Part shown: positions 1-9,212 of the stretch, piece after piece
How the letters are laid out: the number at the start of each line of letters is the position of its first letter
Position numbering within the stretch: position 1 is the first letter of the stretch
Origin: Chondrus crispus
Lineage: Eukaryota; Rhodophyta; Florideophyceae; Gigartinales; Gigartinaceae
DNA length: 64,000 bases
Assembly: GCF_000350225.1 (NCBI RefSeq)
Contig: NW_005178726.1
Location: 21,437 to 85,436 of the forward strand
Direction: 5' to 3'
The notes under the pieces: model-generated
The model's database searches: none
Told to the model about the DNA's origin: nothing
The model's input: only the letters and a program-made list of their open reading frames with translations
Program-made: the position numbers and the translations under genes

Positions 1-1
1 G

Positions 2-1222
2 CCCTCTCGGCGCTCTTCGTCCATCAAGCCCTTCCAGGTCATGCAAGTCATGCGCCGCGCCAAAGCCCTCGAATCCACCTCCCCCGTCCCCATCCTGCAT
101 CTGGAGGTCGGCCAGCCCTCCCGCCCGCCGCCGCCCGCCGCCACGTCCGCCGCCATCGCCTCCCTCAACCTCCCGCCCTCGCAGCAAGGCTACACCACGG
201 CCGCCGGTCTCCCGCATCTGCGCTCGCAAATATCCGCCCACTACGCCCGCCGCTACGCCCACCCCGTGCCGCCCGACGCCGTCCTCGTCACCGCGGGCAG
301 CTCGCCCGCCTTCACCGCCCTGTTCCCGGTCCTCTTCGACCCGGCCGACCGCGTCGCCGTCGCCGTCCCGGGATACCCGTGCTACCGCCACGTCCTGGCC
401 GCCTTCAGCGTCGCCGTCGTGCCCGTCCCGGTCGACCACCACTCCGACTACCAGCCCACGCTCGCCCAGCTACGCGCGCTCCACGCCGCCGCCCCGCTCA
501 AGGGGCTCGTCCTGGCCTCGCCCTCCAACCCGACGGGCTCGGTCCTCTCCGCGGCCCGCCTCCGCGCGCTCGCCGACTGGACCCGCGCGGAGGGCGTGCG
601 CCTCGTCGTCGACGAGATCTACCACTGCATCGCCCGCGCCCCGGCCCCCACCGCCGCCGCCTTCGCCCACGCCGTCGTCGTGTCCTCGCTCAGCAAGTAC
701 TGGTGCCTGCCCGGCCTGCGCGTCGGCTGGCTCGTCGTGCGCTGCCCCGCCACCCGCGCCGCCGTCGAGCGCGCCCTGCAGAACATGTGCATTGCCGCCC
801 CCACCGTCGCCCAGCACGCCGCCGCCGCCGCCCTCGCCCCCGCGTGCGAGCCCGCCCTCGACGACTACGTCCGCGCTTACCTCGCAGCCGCAGACGCCCT
901 CGTCGAACAGCTCAACGACATCGGATTCGAGGACGTCCGCATGCCCGACGGCGCCTTCTATGTCTGGGCTGCGTGCGGCGCCGTGTGCGATGGCGTCGGC
1001 GTTGCTGGCTCCGTCGAGCTGTGCGAGGCGCTGCTGGAGAGCAAGGGCGTCGCTATTACGCCCGGGACGGACTTCGACCCCGACAGGGGCGAGCGCTTCG
1101 TGAGGTTTAGCTGCGCGGGGGGGGAGGAGGTTGTGCGCCAAGCAGGGCGGAGGATTGCCGAGTTTGTGAGAGAGGCAAGCGGTTCACGGGGGCGAGTGCC
1201 TTCGCAATCACACAACTTCTGA
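2..1222 (+). CDS. Class I/II PLP-dependent aminotransferase, 5' end beyond window
   Basis: Fold-type I PLP aminotransferase, expected to move an amino group between an amino acid and a 2-oxo acid. Counting from the ATG at 41, the substrate-side motif HLEVGQP lies at residues 20-26, the PLP-contacting SPSNPTG at 160-166 (Asn163), DEIYH at 191-195 (Asp191 and Tyr194 contact PLP), and the Schiff-base lysine in SSLSKYW at Lys219. The C-terminal arginine that binds the carboxylate is in ERFVRFS. The frame is open back to base 2 and reads SSIKPFQVMQVM before the first obvious block, which is the usual family N terminus, so the true start is probably upstream of the window. The gene is very GC-rich. 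Family certain; the substrate cannot be told from sequence. The next gene follows on the same strand after 185 bases. Confidence 0.9.
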   Translation, partial: PSRRSSSIKPFQVMQVMRRAKALESTSPVPILHLEVGQPSRPPPPAATSAAIASLNLPPSQQGYTTAAGLPHLRSQISAHYARRYAHPVPPDAVLVTAGSSPAFTALFPVLFDPADRVAVAVPGYPCYRHVLAAFSVAVVPVPVDHHSDYQPTLAQLRALHAAAPLKGLVLASPSNPTGSVLSAARLRALADWTRAEGVRLVVDEIYHCIARAPAPTAAAFAHAVVVSSLSKYWCLPGLRVGWLVVRCPATRAAVERALQNMCIAAPTVAQHAAAAALAPACEPALDDYVRAYLAAADALVEQLNDIGFEDVRMPDGAFYVWAACGAVCDGVGVAGSVELCEALLESKGVAITPGTDFDPDRGERFVRFSCAGGEEVVRQAGRRIAEFVREASGSRGRVPSQSHNF

Positions 1223-1290
1223 CCATATCCATGTATCTGATGCGCCCCCGGCCTCGGCGACTGCATGAGCACCCTCATCAAACTGTACAG

Positions 1291-1300
1291 TATTTATATA
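1291..1300 (+). promoter_or_regulatory. TATA-like box before the Cys-rich membrane protein gene
   Basis: TATTTATATA lies 108 bases upstream of the ATG chosen for the next gene, in an AT-rich island inside very GC-rich DNA. Position and composition fit a core promoter. No transcript data are available to confirm it. Confidence 0.4.
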
Positions 1301-1407
1301 TGAAAATCGCTCTGCCACCTAATTTCATTTTTTGTTCGTATCCAGCAAGCAGCTCTCTTCCCACACCCCTTCCTCCGCCCATCGCCCTCGCCTCCTCCTT
1401 CGCCACC

Positions 1408-2283
1408 ATGCGCAAGGCTCCCGCAATGCGCTGCGCCCCCAGCCTCACCCTCTTCCTCGTCCTCTTGACCATCCCTCTGGTCCTCAGCGACAGCAGCCCC
1501 CCCACCCATGTCCCCCTAACTCCCATCTCCATACGCGCCCCCGTATCCCCCAACCCCCTCCTGCCCCACATCCCGCCCGGCCTGCACCCCGCCGACGGTG
1601 TACCCCCGCCGGGGCTGTCCGCGCTCGAGCAAGCCCGCTCCAAAGCTAATACCACCGCCGCGCAAGGGGTAGATGCAGGCCCCGGCGCGGTCCCCCCCGG
1701 CGAAAAGGCGCCCCCCGACCTCGACTCGGCCCCCCACCCGCTGACCGGCCACCCGCTTCCCGAGCTGCAAGGCGGCGGCCACGGCAGCCCCGCGGACGCC
1801 CAGAACGCCCCGCTTCCGCACGTGCGTTGCGCCGACGGCGTGTGTGTCGAGCTGGGCGCCGAGCTGTTGGCCACCATCGAGGGCGAGCAATGCCGCAGCC
1901 TGTTTGTGAACGGCAAGTGCCCCGTCACGTGCGGCCAGGGCTTGGCGACGGTGCTTGGTAACGGGAGTTGGCCGGACTGTGCGCGCGCGTGCGGGAACGA
2001 TGTCGTGGGCGGTGCTGCGGAGAGATGGAGGGATATGTGCGATAGGAGGCAGGAAAGTCTTATCGATCAGGGGAAGGAGGTCGTCAAGGGGTTCGTGGGG
2101 GAGGGGTTGAGGACCAAGCTAGAGTGGAGGGGCGTGTTTCAGTTTTTCTTGGGAGTCACCATCTTGGTCATAGGAGTAGGGTATGGGTATCGCAAAGGCG
2201 CAGGGGCCGCGCAAATTGCGTACAGGTTGCAAAAGAGGAGGCTGTTGGGGAGGAAAAACTCAGATCAGGACTTGCCGATTTAG
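1408..2283 (+). CDS. Secreted/type I membrane protein with Cys-rich luminal domain, family unknown
   Basis: Predicted 291-residue protein. I chose the ATG at 1408 because it sits in a perfect GCCACCATG context and opens a signal peptide (hydrophobic LTLFLVLLTIPLVL, then a small-residue site). Upstream in-frame ATGs would put about 59 residues of non-signal sequence first. After the signal comes a Pro-rich, low-complexity stretch (about residues 25-130), then a compact domain with eight cysteines starting at CADGVCVELG and ending at MCDRR. A single membrane helix (FFLGVTILVIGVGYGY, about 246-262) and a basic tail (KRRLLGRK) close the protein. This is type I topology with the Cys-rich part in the lumen or outside. 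I do not recognise the family. It ends 201 bases from the convergent proteasome gene. Confidence 0.75.
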   Translation: MRKAPAMRCAPSLTLFLVLLTIPLVLSDSSPPTHVPLTPISIRAPVSPNPLLPHIPPGLHPADGVPPPGLSALEQARSKANTTAAQGVDAGPGAVPPGEKAPPDLDSAPHPLTGHPLPELQGGGHGSPADAQNAPLPHVRCADGVCVELGAELLATIEGEQCRSLFVNGKCPVTCGQGLATVLGNGSWPDCARACGNDVVGGAAERWRDMCDRRQESLIDQGKEVVKGFVGEGLRTKLEWRGVFQFFLGVTILVIGVGYGYRKGAGAAQIAYRLQKRRLLGRKNSDQDLPI

Positions 2284-2484
2284 TTGGAACGGCAGGGAAG
2301 CGTGTGCATATTTGTATTTCGCGATATTGGCTGCAGAGATTTGACAATGGTGTAATCGTAGTTGCTCCCGTAGCTCGGATGTATGTGTAAGATATGGTCA
2401 CGGTCTCGAAGCACAGTTAAGTTTACACTGGTTCATCTTGTATGAACAATTGTGCTGTTGGTGTCGCAATACCCGGTCTGTCCT

Positions 2485-3318
2485 CTAATCCATCCTACCG
2501 TCCAGCTCCCTAGTAGTGACGCCATCCTTAGTGATAATGTGGACGACAGCCCCCCATCCAGATATACAATCGCGGTCGAGCGCGGCGAGCAAACTCTGCG
2601 ACACGGTCTCAAACAGGTCCTCCGGCTCCAAGTTAGGCCTGTAAAACGTCTCGCACGTCCCCAGCAAACTCTCGGCGCACGTCCCCGCAACCGCAAAATC
2701 ATCCGCCTCGGCGATGCAGCCCAGCAAGTCCATCGAGCACAAGAAGGGCTTGTTGTCCTTATCCAGGCCGGCGATGACCGGCTCAGAAAAGTACGGGCCG
2801 AAGCGCTTTCCGTAGAGAGTGGAGGAGACGAGATTGGAAAATGTCTTGGGCTTGATCTTGCGGTTTTCGCGCATTTCGTACATCTCCAGCCTGAAGCGGA
2901 ACAGCTGGTCTAGCGTGGTGATGTCCGTCATCAGGCCCGTTAGGCCAAGATAGAGCTTGTCGTGCATGGGGAAGATGCGCGTCGCGTCCATCGCCACTGT
3001 TGTCTGGCAGGATGAAGTTGAGATCTAAGTTAGAAGGTGTTCGAATGCCAGACGGCGGATCGACGGATGCCGACTGTGAAGAGTGCTGGACGTACCAATT
3101 GGACTCCGAGACGGTGGTCACTAGCAATGGCAACGCAATCCTTACCCGCCATGGCAATGACACATCCGCCATTGTACTCAAGAATACTCTGCGAAGGCGC
3201 AGCGTCGAGATCAAGGTACGCAAGGAAGCAGTTAGCAATGTATGTTCGGCGATGTCGAGCATGGCTGCGTCGCTCGATTGAATAAGCGGATTCAGATGCA
3301 GTTGAAACAACGTACCAT
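2485..3318 (-). CDS. PSMB3: 20S proteasome subunit beta type-3, three exons
   Basis: Non-catalytic beta-3 subunit of the 20S proteasome core. Spliced product is 204 residues, close to the usual 205. Exon 1 is only the start codon (3318-3316), followed directly by a GTACGT donor; intron 1 is 3315-3189 (127 nt, ending CTTCGCAG). Exon 2 (3188-3096) begins SILEYNGGCVIAMAGKDC; intron 2 is 3095-3004 (92 nt, GTACGT...GCCAG). Exon 3 (3003-2485) begins TTVAMDATRIFP and contains KRFGPYFSEPVIAGLD, FLCSMDLLGC, VAGTCAESL and the C-terminal RMD typical of beta-3. Joining gives an uninterrupted frame that matches the family across both junctions. Like other beta-3 subunits it has no N-terminal catalytic Thr. 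It is divergent from the gene at 3620, with about 300 bases between start codons. Confidence 0.93.
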
Positions 3319-3619
3319 CTCACCCTGTGTTCAAGAACTCGCAGGGCCCGACCGTGGCGCAATATATCCTCAGTGTGAGCGTGTCCCTCGTAAAAGTTGA
3401 TGGCAGCGTCTAAGAGGCGTCGAGCAACGTCAATAGTTTGGCGATGGAGCAATGAGCAAGACCGAAATGACGTCGGATCCGGTTCCAGCAGCTCTGAAAA
3501 CCACCAAAAAAAGTTATTATACATCATACCTTCGACTGTGCACAAATTCCTGTTAGCGCGCTGTAGCTCGCCCTACCCCCACGCCCTCTTCACGTATCAA
3601 TTCTCGCCATCTCCACCAC

Positions 3620-4072
3620 ATGCCATCTCCCAACTACGCCCCGCAGAACGCCATCCTGAAGATGCAACGCGCGCTCTCCCCCACCGCTTTGCGCGCGAGC
3701 GCACGCCTTCTCCGAGTCCGTCACGGCTCATCCGGGGGCGCTCCCACGCAGCTCAGCGCGCAATGGGCAGCAAAAGTGCGTTCGGAGTCAAACATCTTGA
3801 CACCAGACGACCCGCCGAGCGCGCCGCTGCCGGAGACGCACGAGCTCGGGGAGGGCCAAGCCGATTTTTGTAACTTTGTGGACAAGTACGAGGACGTCTC
3901 GACGTTACAGGCGGTCACGGGGCTGGGTTCTATGCTGCTGTTCACCTTCGGCGTGTACAAATACGCTACTAAGCAGGCAAGGGAGAGCACCCCCCTGTTC
4001 ACGAGGAGGGAGTTCCCGCACGTGCAGGAGGATTTTCCAACTTGGGCGCGCTCTGATGAGGTGCGTAGATGA
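3620..4072 (+). CDS. Small probable mitochondrial single-pass membrane protein
   Basis: A 150-residue frame with an Arg/Ser/Ala-rich, acid-free N terminus (MQRALSPTALRASARLLRVRHGSS) that looks like a mitochondrial targeting sequence. A soluble segment with ADFCNFVDKYEDVSTLQA follows, then one membrane helix (GLGSMLLFTFGVYKYA, about residues 102-117) and a short tail with EFPHVQEDFPTW. Size and layout resemble accessory subunits of respiratory complexes, but I cannot assign it to one. A second Met 15 codons in (MQRAL) is an alternative start. It is divergent from PSMB3 and convergent with the aldo-keto reductase, 117 bases apart, with AATAAA shortly after the stop. Confidence 0.7.
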   Translation: MPSPNYAPQNAILKMQRALSPTALRASARLLRVRHGSSGGAPTQLSAQWAAKVRSESNILTPDDPPSAPLPETHELGEGQADFCNFVDKYEDVSTLQAVTGLGSMLLFTFGVYKYATKQARESTPLFTRREFPHVQEDFPTWARSDEVRR

Positions 4073-4093
4073 AGGCGATGTCGTTGGGCAGAC

Positions 4094-4099
4094 AATAAA
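4094..4099 (+). terminator. AATAAA polyadenylation signal
   Basis: Canonical AATAAA hexamer 22 bases after the stop codon of the small membrane protein gene, in the 117-base gap between two convergent genes. Confidence 0.45.
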
Positions 4100-4189
4100 G
4101 CACATGATGGTGCCATCACTTATTGCCTGAGTTATTTACGCTTGGGCGACAAACTGCACCTATTTGCCTATATATGCCGATTTCTCCTA

Positions 4190-5161
4190 TCAGTCGTAGA
4201 TCGGTATGCTGTGCCCCATGCCCTTGCAAAACACACCCGGGTCGTTGTACCTAGTCCCCCGATCCAGTGCGGCGATCTCCGCCATCTCCTGTTTATCCAA
4301 CTCGAACCCAAATACATCCATATTCTGTCCCAGTCTCTCCACTTTGCAAGTCTTGGGAATGACGCTAGTCCCCCTCTGCACCCCCCACCGAAGCGCAACC
4401 TGTGCCACGCTGCAACCTTTCTTCTCCGCAATCTTTTTCAACACGGGGTCGTCCAACAGGCGATCTCCCCGATCCATGTTGAGCTCCACATAACTGCTCG
4501 CTCCCAACGGCGAAAAGGCTGTCACCTGCACGCCCTCGCGTTTGCACAGCTCGAGTAAATTTACTTGTTGCAAGTACGGGTGCATCTCCACTTGCAAAAC
4601 GGCCGGTTTTATGCGCGCGTAGCTCAACAAATCCATGAGCAGTGCCGCTGGAAAGTTGCACACGCCAATATGCGAAACCAGCCCCTCGTCGACGAGGGCC
4701 TCCATGGCCTTCCACGTCTCAGCGATGGGGACGCGCTCCTCCACCAACTTTCCATCTTTTAGCCACTCGGGTGGGTATCTCTCGACTGGGTCTACGTAGG
4801 CCAAAGAGATGGGAAAATGCATGAGGTACAAGTCGAGCTTCTGCAGGCGCAGGTCTGCCAGAGAGCGGAGGAGGGCCGGCTTAACATGCTCGCGTTTATG
4901 AAAGGTGTTCCAGAGCTTAGAGGTAACAAATATGTCGTCGCGCGTGACTGTGGCGGCCGACAGTGCGTCTGAGATGCCCGCGCCGACCTCTTGCTCGTTT
5001 CCGTAGTCGCAAGCGCAGTCGAGCATGCGGTAACCGGCGCGGAGGGCGGCGGTCACGACGGGAGCGGTGACGCCTTTCGGGGCCTTCCAGGTGCCAAGGC
5101 CTAGAGAGGGGAGGGGCGGGGGGTGGGGCGGGTGGCCAAGCGGGAGAGTAGGGATCCTCAT
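4190..5161 (-). CDS. Aldo-keto reductase, xylose/aldose reductase-like
   Basis: NADPH-dependent aldehyde/aldose reductase of the AKR superfamily, cytosolic (alpha/beta)8 barrel, 323 residues from the ATG at 5161, the standard family length. The frame is open a further 59 codons upstream, but that part is Pro/Ser-rich and unlike the family. The catalytic tetrad is visible: Asp48, Tyr53 (LDCACDYGNEQEVG), Lys82 (VTSKLW) and His115 (LYLMHFP). VPIAETWKAMEALVDEG and HIGVCNF (164-170) are AKR signatures, and SVIPKTCKVERLGQN (266-280) is the cofactor 2'-phosphate site. The insert VDPVERYPPEWLKDGK and C terminus RYNDPGVFCKGMGHSIPIYD are those of xylose reductase/aldose reductase-type members, so a sugar or sugar-phosphate substrate is likely but not proven. 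It is convergent with the preceding gene. Confidence 0.93.
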   Translation of the reverse strand: MRIPTLPLGHPPHPPPLPSLGLGTWKAPKGVTAPVVTAALRAGYRMLDCACDYGNEQEVGAGISDALSAATVTRDDIFVTSKLWNTFHKREHVKPALLRSLADLRLQKLDLYLMHFPISLAYVDPVERYPPEWLKDGKLVEERVPIAETWKAMEALVDEGLVSHIGVCNFPAALLMDLLSYARIKPAVLQVEMHPYLQQVNLLELCKREGVQVTAFSPLGASSYVELNMDRGDRLLDDPVLKKIAEKKGCSVAQVALRWGVQRGTSVIPKTCKVERLGQNMDVFGFELDKQEMAEIAALDRGTRYNDPGVFCKGMGHSIPIYD

Positions 5162-5338
5162 TTTGGGAGAGGGTAACGGAAGGAGGAAGAGAGGCGCGGA
5201 TGGGAGAGGCGGTTTGTAGGGCAGGAAAGACAGGCAGGCAGAGTGGGTTGAGGTGCTTCTCTGCAAGAACATCCAACCAGAAGGATCGCCCGGCTCTGGC
5301 GCCGACACGTGTGCTTTCAGGGGAGGCCTGGGGGACAT

Positions 5339-5573
5339 GTACAGTACCCAAAGGGTACGTACCCAAAGGGTACTGTAGTACTGGAGGGATGTCTTTAGTC
5401 AATGTCCTTTTGAGCGAATGCTGTCTCAGTGCTGTCCTACACAATGAGTACTACTCATTGAGTAGGACAGAACAAGCGTAGGGTACTACTTCATTTAAAA
5501 TACAGAACAAGCGTAGGATACTACTTTAAATGAAGTAGTACCCTACGCTTGTAGTACCCTACGCTTGTTCTGT
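5339..5573. repeat. Cluster of hairpins and direct repeats (MITE-like)
   Basis: Three adjacent repeat units. At 5339-5374 GTACCCAAAGGGTAC-type units occur in tandem. At 5432-5470 CTGTCCTAC...GTAGGACAG is a near-perfect palindrome. At 5467-5573 ACAGAACAAGCGTAGGGTAC appears, recurs at about 5502, and is answered by two reverse-complement copies (GTACCCTACGCTTG twice, ending GTTCTGT). The layout suggests one hairpin element inserted in another. No coding potential. Confidence 0.7.
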
Positions 5574-5662
5574 GCAGTACGATGTTCTGAAGGATCTGGT
5601 TTTCTGTGGATAAAGCTCAGCATTACACACAACCTCGGCGGCCTTCAACATGTCATATGCTT

Positions 5663-5700
5663 GCAGTCAAGCATTTGGCAGTCAAGCATTTGGCAGTCAA
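5663..5700. repeat. 15-bp tandem repeat, 2.5 copies
   Basis: GCAGTCAAGCATTTG is repeated head-to-tail two and a half times. The copies are identical. Confidence 0.7.
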
Positions 5701-5701
5701 T

Positions 5702-7607
5702 TAAAGCTTTACTCGTCTCACTCATACTATAAAGGGAAACGAGGACACCCTTAAATGCACATACCGCACCGCACCCGGCGTTGAAAAGTTACAAGAGAAA
5801 AGCCCTCATCATCACCAACAAGTCTAAGTCTCTTCTCACCCCAGACAGCTTCGATTCCATTGTCTTGGGTAAATTTACCAATGCACTCTCCCCCTTCCAT
5901 CAACACCCAAGAAGCAGCATACGGTCATACTTTACTAATGAATAAACTTCGCGTTGGGCAACCATGGTGCCGTCTTGCTGTCGGAACGGGGAATGTTCGA
6001 CCGTACCACCGTCTACCGTCTACTCAAGGCCTACCACGGGAACCCCGAGAAGGACATGTCGGGGGGTCAACCTTGTTACAACCGTTCCGCCTTTTCTTTC
6101 CCACAATGCTCGAGACTACATCACCACTGATCTTCCCCGTGCGCAACAAGCCCGCCCGCCCCACCACTGCACGATACGCTCCATTCCTACACTTGTACAC
6201 CACTCCAAACCTACTCTCTTCTGCCAACGCGCGAGGCAGAGGGTGCGCCGGGACTCGTGCGTGATGCAGGGGCGCCCTCAAGCCATTCCATCGCTTCCAC
6301 TTTCAGAAACCAAAAAAAAAAGCCAGACTGTCGACACGCGCATGATCCCCTCGTTACTGTACAACCCCCTCCACGAATCCTGTGCGGCGCGGATACATGT
6401 TCGCCATCCATACTGTACCGCCATGCGTTCTATCAAATTTCCGAGCCCCGCATCTTTGCCTGATTCCACTGGTCAACCATACGGGTCACTGCCTCGCACC
6501 TCGTAACGTTGCCTTTTCGCGTCTGGCTGCTGGTGCCAGAATGACTGCCAGCAGTCATCCTCGCGAGTGTTAATGCGCGTCCAGTGCGCGTCCATCTCCC
6601 CAGCCTGGCTCGCGTCGAACTCACGGCAGGCTTTGTCGCGGAATAAGTAGCTAAAAAGGCAAAGTGCCGTAGAGCATATACTGTACGAGAGGTAGAAGGG
6701 CCTGCCTCGAGGTGCTTTTCTTCTCGGTGTGTGGTGTTCGTTGCTCGCACGGACACATACCCCTCGAGGGGTAGCAACAACTGCAAGATGTGCATTTTTG
6801 CTACTTTCTAACGCACTACTGTACTCTCTTGGTGCTCTTCAAACAACAAATCGAGTGGGATCGCGTCTGCCCTTAAATGTTTCGAGAGTTGGCGATCGTA
6901 CCCTTCGAAGGGCACAATTCGAAGGGTACAGTACTGTGCACTATCGTAACACGGCTCCTGCTGGCATCTCTCTTTCGCAGTTCCACGCCACGACTTGCAA
7001 GTACTCGAGTACCCTGGGTACAGTACCCTTCATTACAAAACAATGATGCATTGAGAGTCAAGACATGAATCATCTCAGAGTGCCCTTCTCCTCGCCGAAT
7101 CACTCTATTTCCGTAAAGCTGGGCTCTGTTTGGATCTTATTCCGGCATTGTTGACAGTGCGGAATTTTCCTTGTCCTGCTACGCACGAGAAACTCATTTT
7201 TGCCAGATAATGAAGTTCAACAAGGCTTTAGGAAACACACCTCGCAGACTGAATCTAAATTTACGATATTTCTCTGACGGGAGCATGAGCCCCTATAAAA
7301 AGGCTCCAAGAGATATCTAGAGGTTTTCGTACAGATAAAGAAAGAGTTTCAGACCTGCGAGGACAGTGTATTCGAGCCGCGCTCCACTCCCTTCATGGAG
7401 ACTTTGTCGACATCGTTCAGAAAATGACTTAAATGCTCCGTTGCCAGTCCTACATGCGAAACGGCACATGTCTATCAAGCCCTTGCATATGCAACCTTAT
7501 TGGCACTACACCTTAAACCACACCCCGCATTGGAAATCCCGTTTTATGGGGCAAACACACGGGACGCCGATGAGTTGAAACCATGAGTCTTCCTGTAACT
7601 GTAGAGC
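5702..7607. other. Intergenic, no supported gene
   Basis: About 1.9 kb without a convincing reading frame; the longest open frame (180 codons at 5964-6506) has no recognisable domain and a low-complexity composition. One other frame near 5950-6110 reads FDRTTVYRLLKAYHGNPEKD before a stop and may be a scrap of a helix-turn-helix protein. Several GTACAGTAC-like palindromes occur at 6900-7030. A TATAAAA at about 7293 has no close downstream gene. Confidence 0.5.
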
Positions 7608-7615
7608 TTTATATA
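7608..7615 (+). promoter_or_regulatory. TATA-like box before the glycosyltransferase gene
   Basis: TTTATATA lies 179 bases before the ATG of the GT1 gene. It is a plausible core promoter element by position only. The TATAAAA near 7293 is an alternative. Confidence 0.3.
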
Positions 7616-7793
7616 CCATCGTCGAGATCTTGCCCCGTCGTTCGTTGCTCGAATATATTTGCCCGCAGGTGGTTTCTATGGTCACCGCAACATCCGCAGC
7701 AACCTCTACTCTTATCCTTTATCCTAATTCGGCTCTCCCCCCTGCTTTCTCCAATTCTCCCTCCTCATCGCCTCCCGATACAAACTCCTTATC

Positions 7794-9212
7794 ATGCGGA
7801 CCGCCTTTCTTCTTGCTGCAGGCTCTCGTGGAGACACAGAGCCATTCTTCTCTCTCTCCATGGCCTTGATAACTGAAGGCGCTTTTGACCACATCCATCT
7901 TTGCATGCAAGCGGAGTACACCGCTCTTATCCCAAAACACCCTCAAATTACCGCCCATTTTATCCCGTTCAAAACGACAACCATCATGTTCTATATGCTG
8001 TACGAGTTTCTCAAGGACGGCCTTCTCTCTCTCTTCACAGGCAAGTTCGACCCGCTTAAGGCACAAAATCGTGGACTGGGTAACTTGCAGTACTATTGCA
8101 TTCCGCGCTTTTATTCTTTTCTCCGAACACTGATCGACGATTTGCGACCTGATGTTATCGTGTCTACATCTGTGTTCTCCTTTACTGCGCTTACGCTAGC
8201 TCGTCATCATGCAGTCCCTTTTGCTGCAGTGCATTTCCAACCAGTACATCCAACAACGATGTACCCTTACATGGTGGCCGACCTACCTACCTCCTTGCAA
8301 GCTGCCATTGACATTGCAAAATTGCATTGGACCGAAGCGCCTGTGCGAAAATCGGAATATCTGCTATCGTACGACAAAGCTTTGCAGTGCTACCTTGGCG
8401 CAGTGCTCCCGATTAAATTGAACGACTTTCGGGAGGAGTTGGGATTGAGAAGACTCAGACTAGACGAAGTGGATAGCGAGCGGTACTCTCACGACGAGAA
8501 AATTCTCAGTTTATATGCCTATCCTATAGAATTGGTCCCGAGAGATCCGTGCTGGGGAGCGAATGTGCATGTCGTAAACTCAGTTTCAGATGAATATGTC
8601 CCGCCAGGTTGGACTCCAGAACAAAAGTGTCCCAAGACACTGGAATACCTCCGTAAATCCACGCAACCGTTCTTGGTCACATTTGGTTCTATGTCAGTAC
8701 CAGGGTGTGCTGCATGGACGAGTAGACAGATGCTCCAGGGTCTGCGCGATGCGAATGTTGGAAATGTGCTATTGTTGAAAGGTTGTGCTAATCTTGGGGC
8801 GCACAACCTGTCGTCGTACCAGGACCGCGATCTAATCGAATGGGCTGCAGAAAACGTTTTCTTCACTGACGAGAGTCCGCAGTATAGCTGGTTGATGCCG
8901 CAATGCCGGGCCGTACTATGTCATGGAGGATCCGGGACGGTATGCGCCTCGTTGCGTGCAGGGCTTCCTACTATGGTCGCACCGGTTGCAGCTGATCAAT
9001 ATTTTTGGGGTCGGCTGATAGCAGAGATGCAACTCGGGGCAACAGTGGAACCATGTTTAAGAAAAGCCGATGCAAACGCATATGTTAAAGCTATTGCAAT
9101 TGGGATGGAAGATGAAGTGGCGGAGAGGCTAAACAAATTGTCGCAGCAGATTCGTTGTAGACCAGGCGGTGCCAGCAATGCTTCGAAATTAATTGCAAAA
9201 CTCGTTACCTGA
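7794..9212 (+). CDS. GT1-family glycosyltransferase, sterol 3-beta-glucosyltransferase-like
   Basis: GT-B fold enzyme of 472 residues with the two signature regions of the Ugt51/sterol glucosyltransferase branch. The N-terminal acceptor domain starts with AAGSRGDTEPFFSL at residues 8-21 (family GSRGDxxPF). The C-terminal UDP-sugar site reads CHGGSGTVCASLRAGLP at 376-392, followed by APVAADQYFWG, where His and the AADQ block contact the nucleotide sugar. FLVTFGSMSV opens the C-terminal Rossmann domain. There is no signal peptide, so it is probably cytosolic and acts on membrane sterols or another lipophilic acceptor. It lacks the PH/GRAM domains of the fungal enzyme. Family assignment is firm, the acceptor is inferred. 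Single exon, start supported by the motif a few residues in. Confidence 0.88.
   Translation: MRTAFLLAAGSRGDTEPFFSLSMALITEGAFDHIHLCMQAEYTALIPKHPQITAHFIPFKTTTIMFYMLYEFLKDGLLSLFTGKFDPLKAQNRGLGNLQYYCIPRFYSFLRTLIDDLRPDVIVSTSVFSFTALTLARHHAVPFAAVHFQPVHPTTMYPYMVADLPTSLQAAIDIAKLHWTEAPVRKSEYLLSYDKALQCYLGAVLPIKLNDFREELGLRRLRLDEVDSERYSHDEKILSLYAYPIELVPRDPCWGANVHVVNSVSDEYVPPGWTPEQKCPKTLEYLRKSTQPFLVTFGSMSVPGCAAWTSRQMLQGLRDANVGNVLLLKGCANLGAHNLSSYQDRDLIEWAAENVFFTDESPQYSWLMPQCRAVLCHGGSGTVCASLRAGLPTMVAPVAADQYFWGRLIAEMQLGATVEPCLRKADANAYVKAIAIGMEDEVAERLNKLSQQIRCRPGGASNASKLIAKLVT

Noticed and set aside
379..1110. Long plus- and minus-strand frames overlapping the aminotransferase
   Set aside because: Arg/Pro-rich or Gly-rich shadows produced by GC-rich third positions; the aminotransferase frame carries all conserved motifs.
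3030..3545. 171-codon minus-strand frame reaching upstream of PSMB3
   Set aside because: It contains exon 2 but its upstream part is not proteasome-like; the ATG with a GTACGT donor at 3318 gives the correct N terminus.
4142..4558. Plus-strand frame opposite the aldo-keto reductase
   Set aside because: Antisense shadow of a clearly identified gene.
5964..6506. 180-codon frame in the intergenic stretch
   Set aside because: No domain, low complexity, no start context, and other frames in the same place are equally open.
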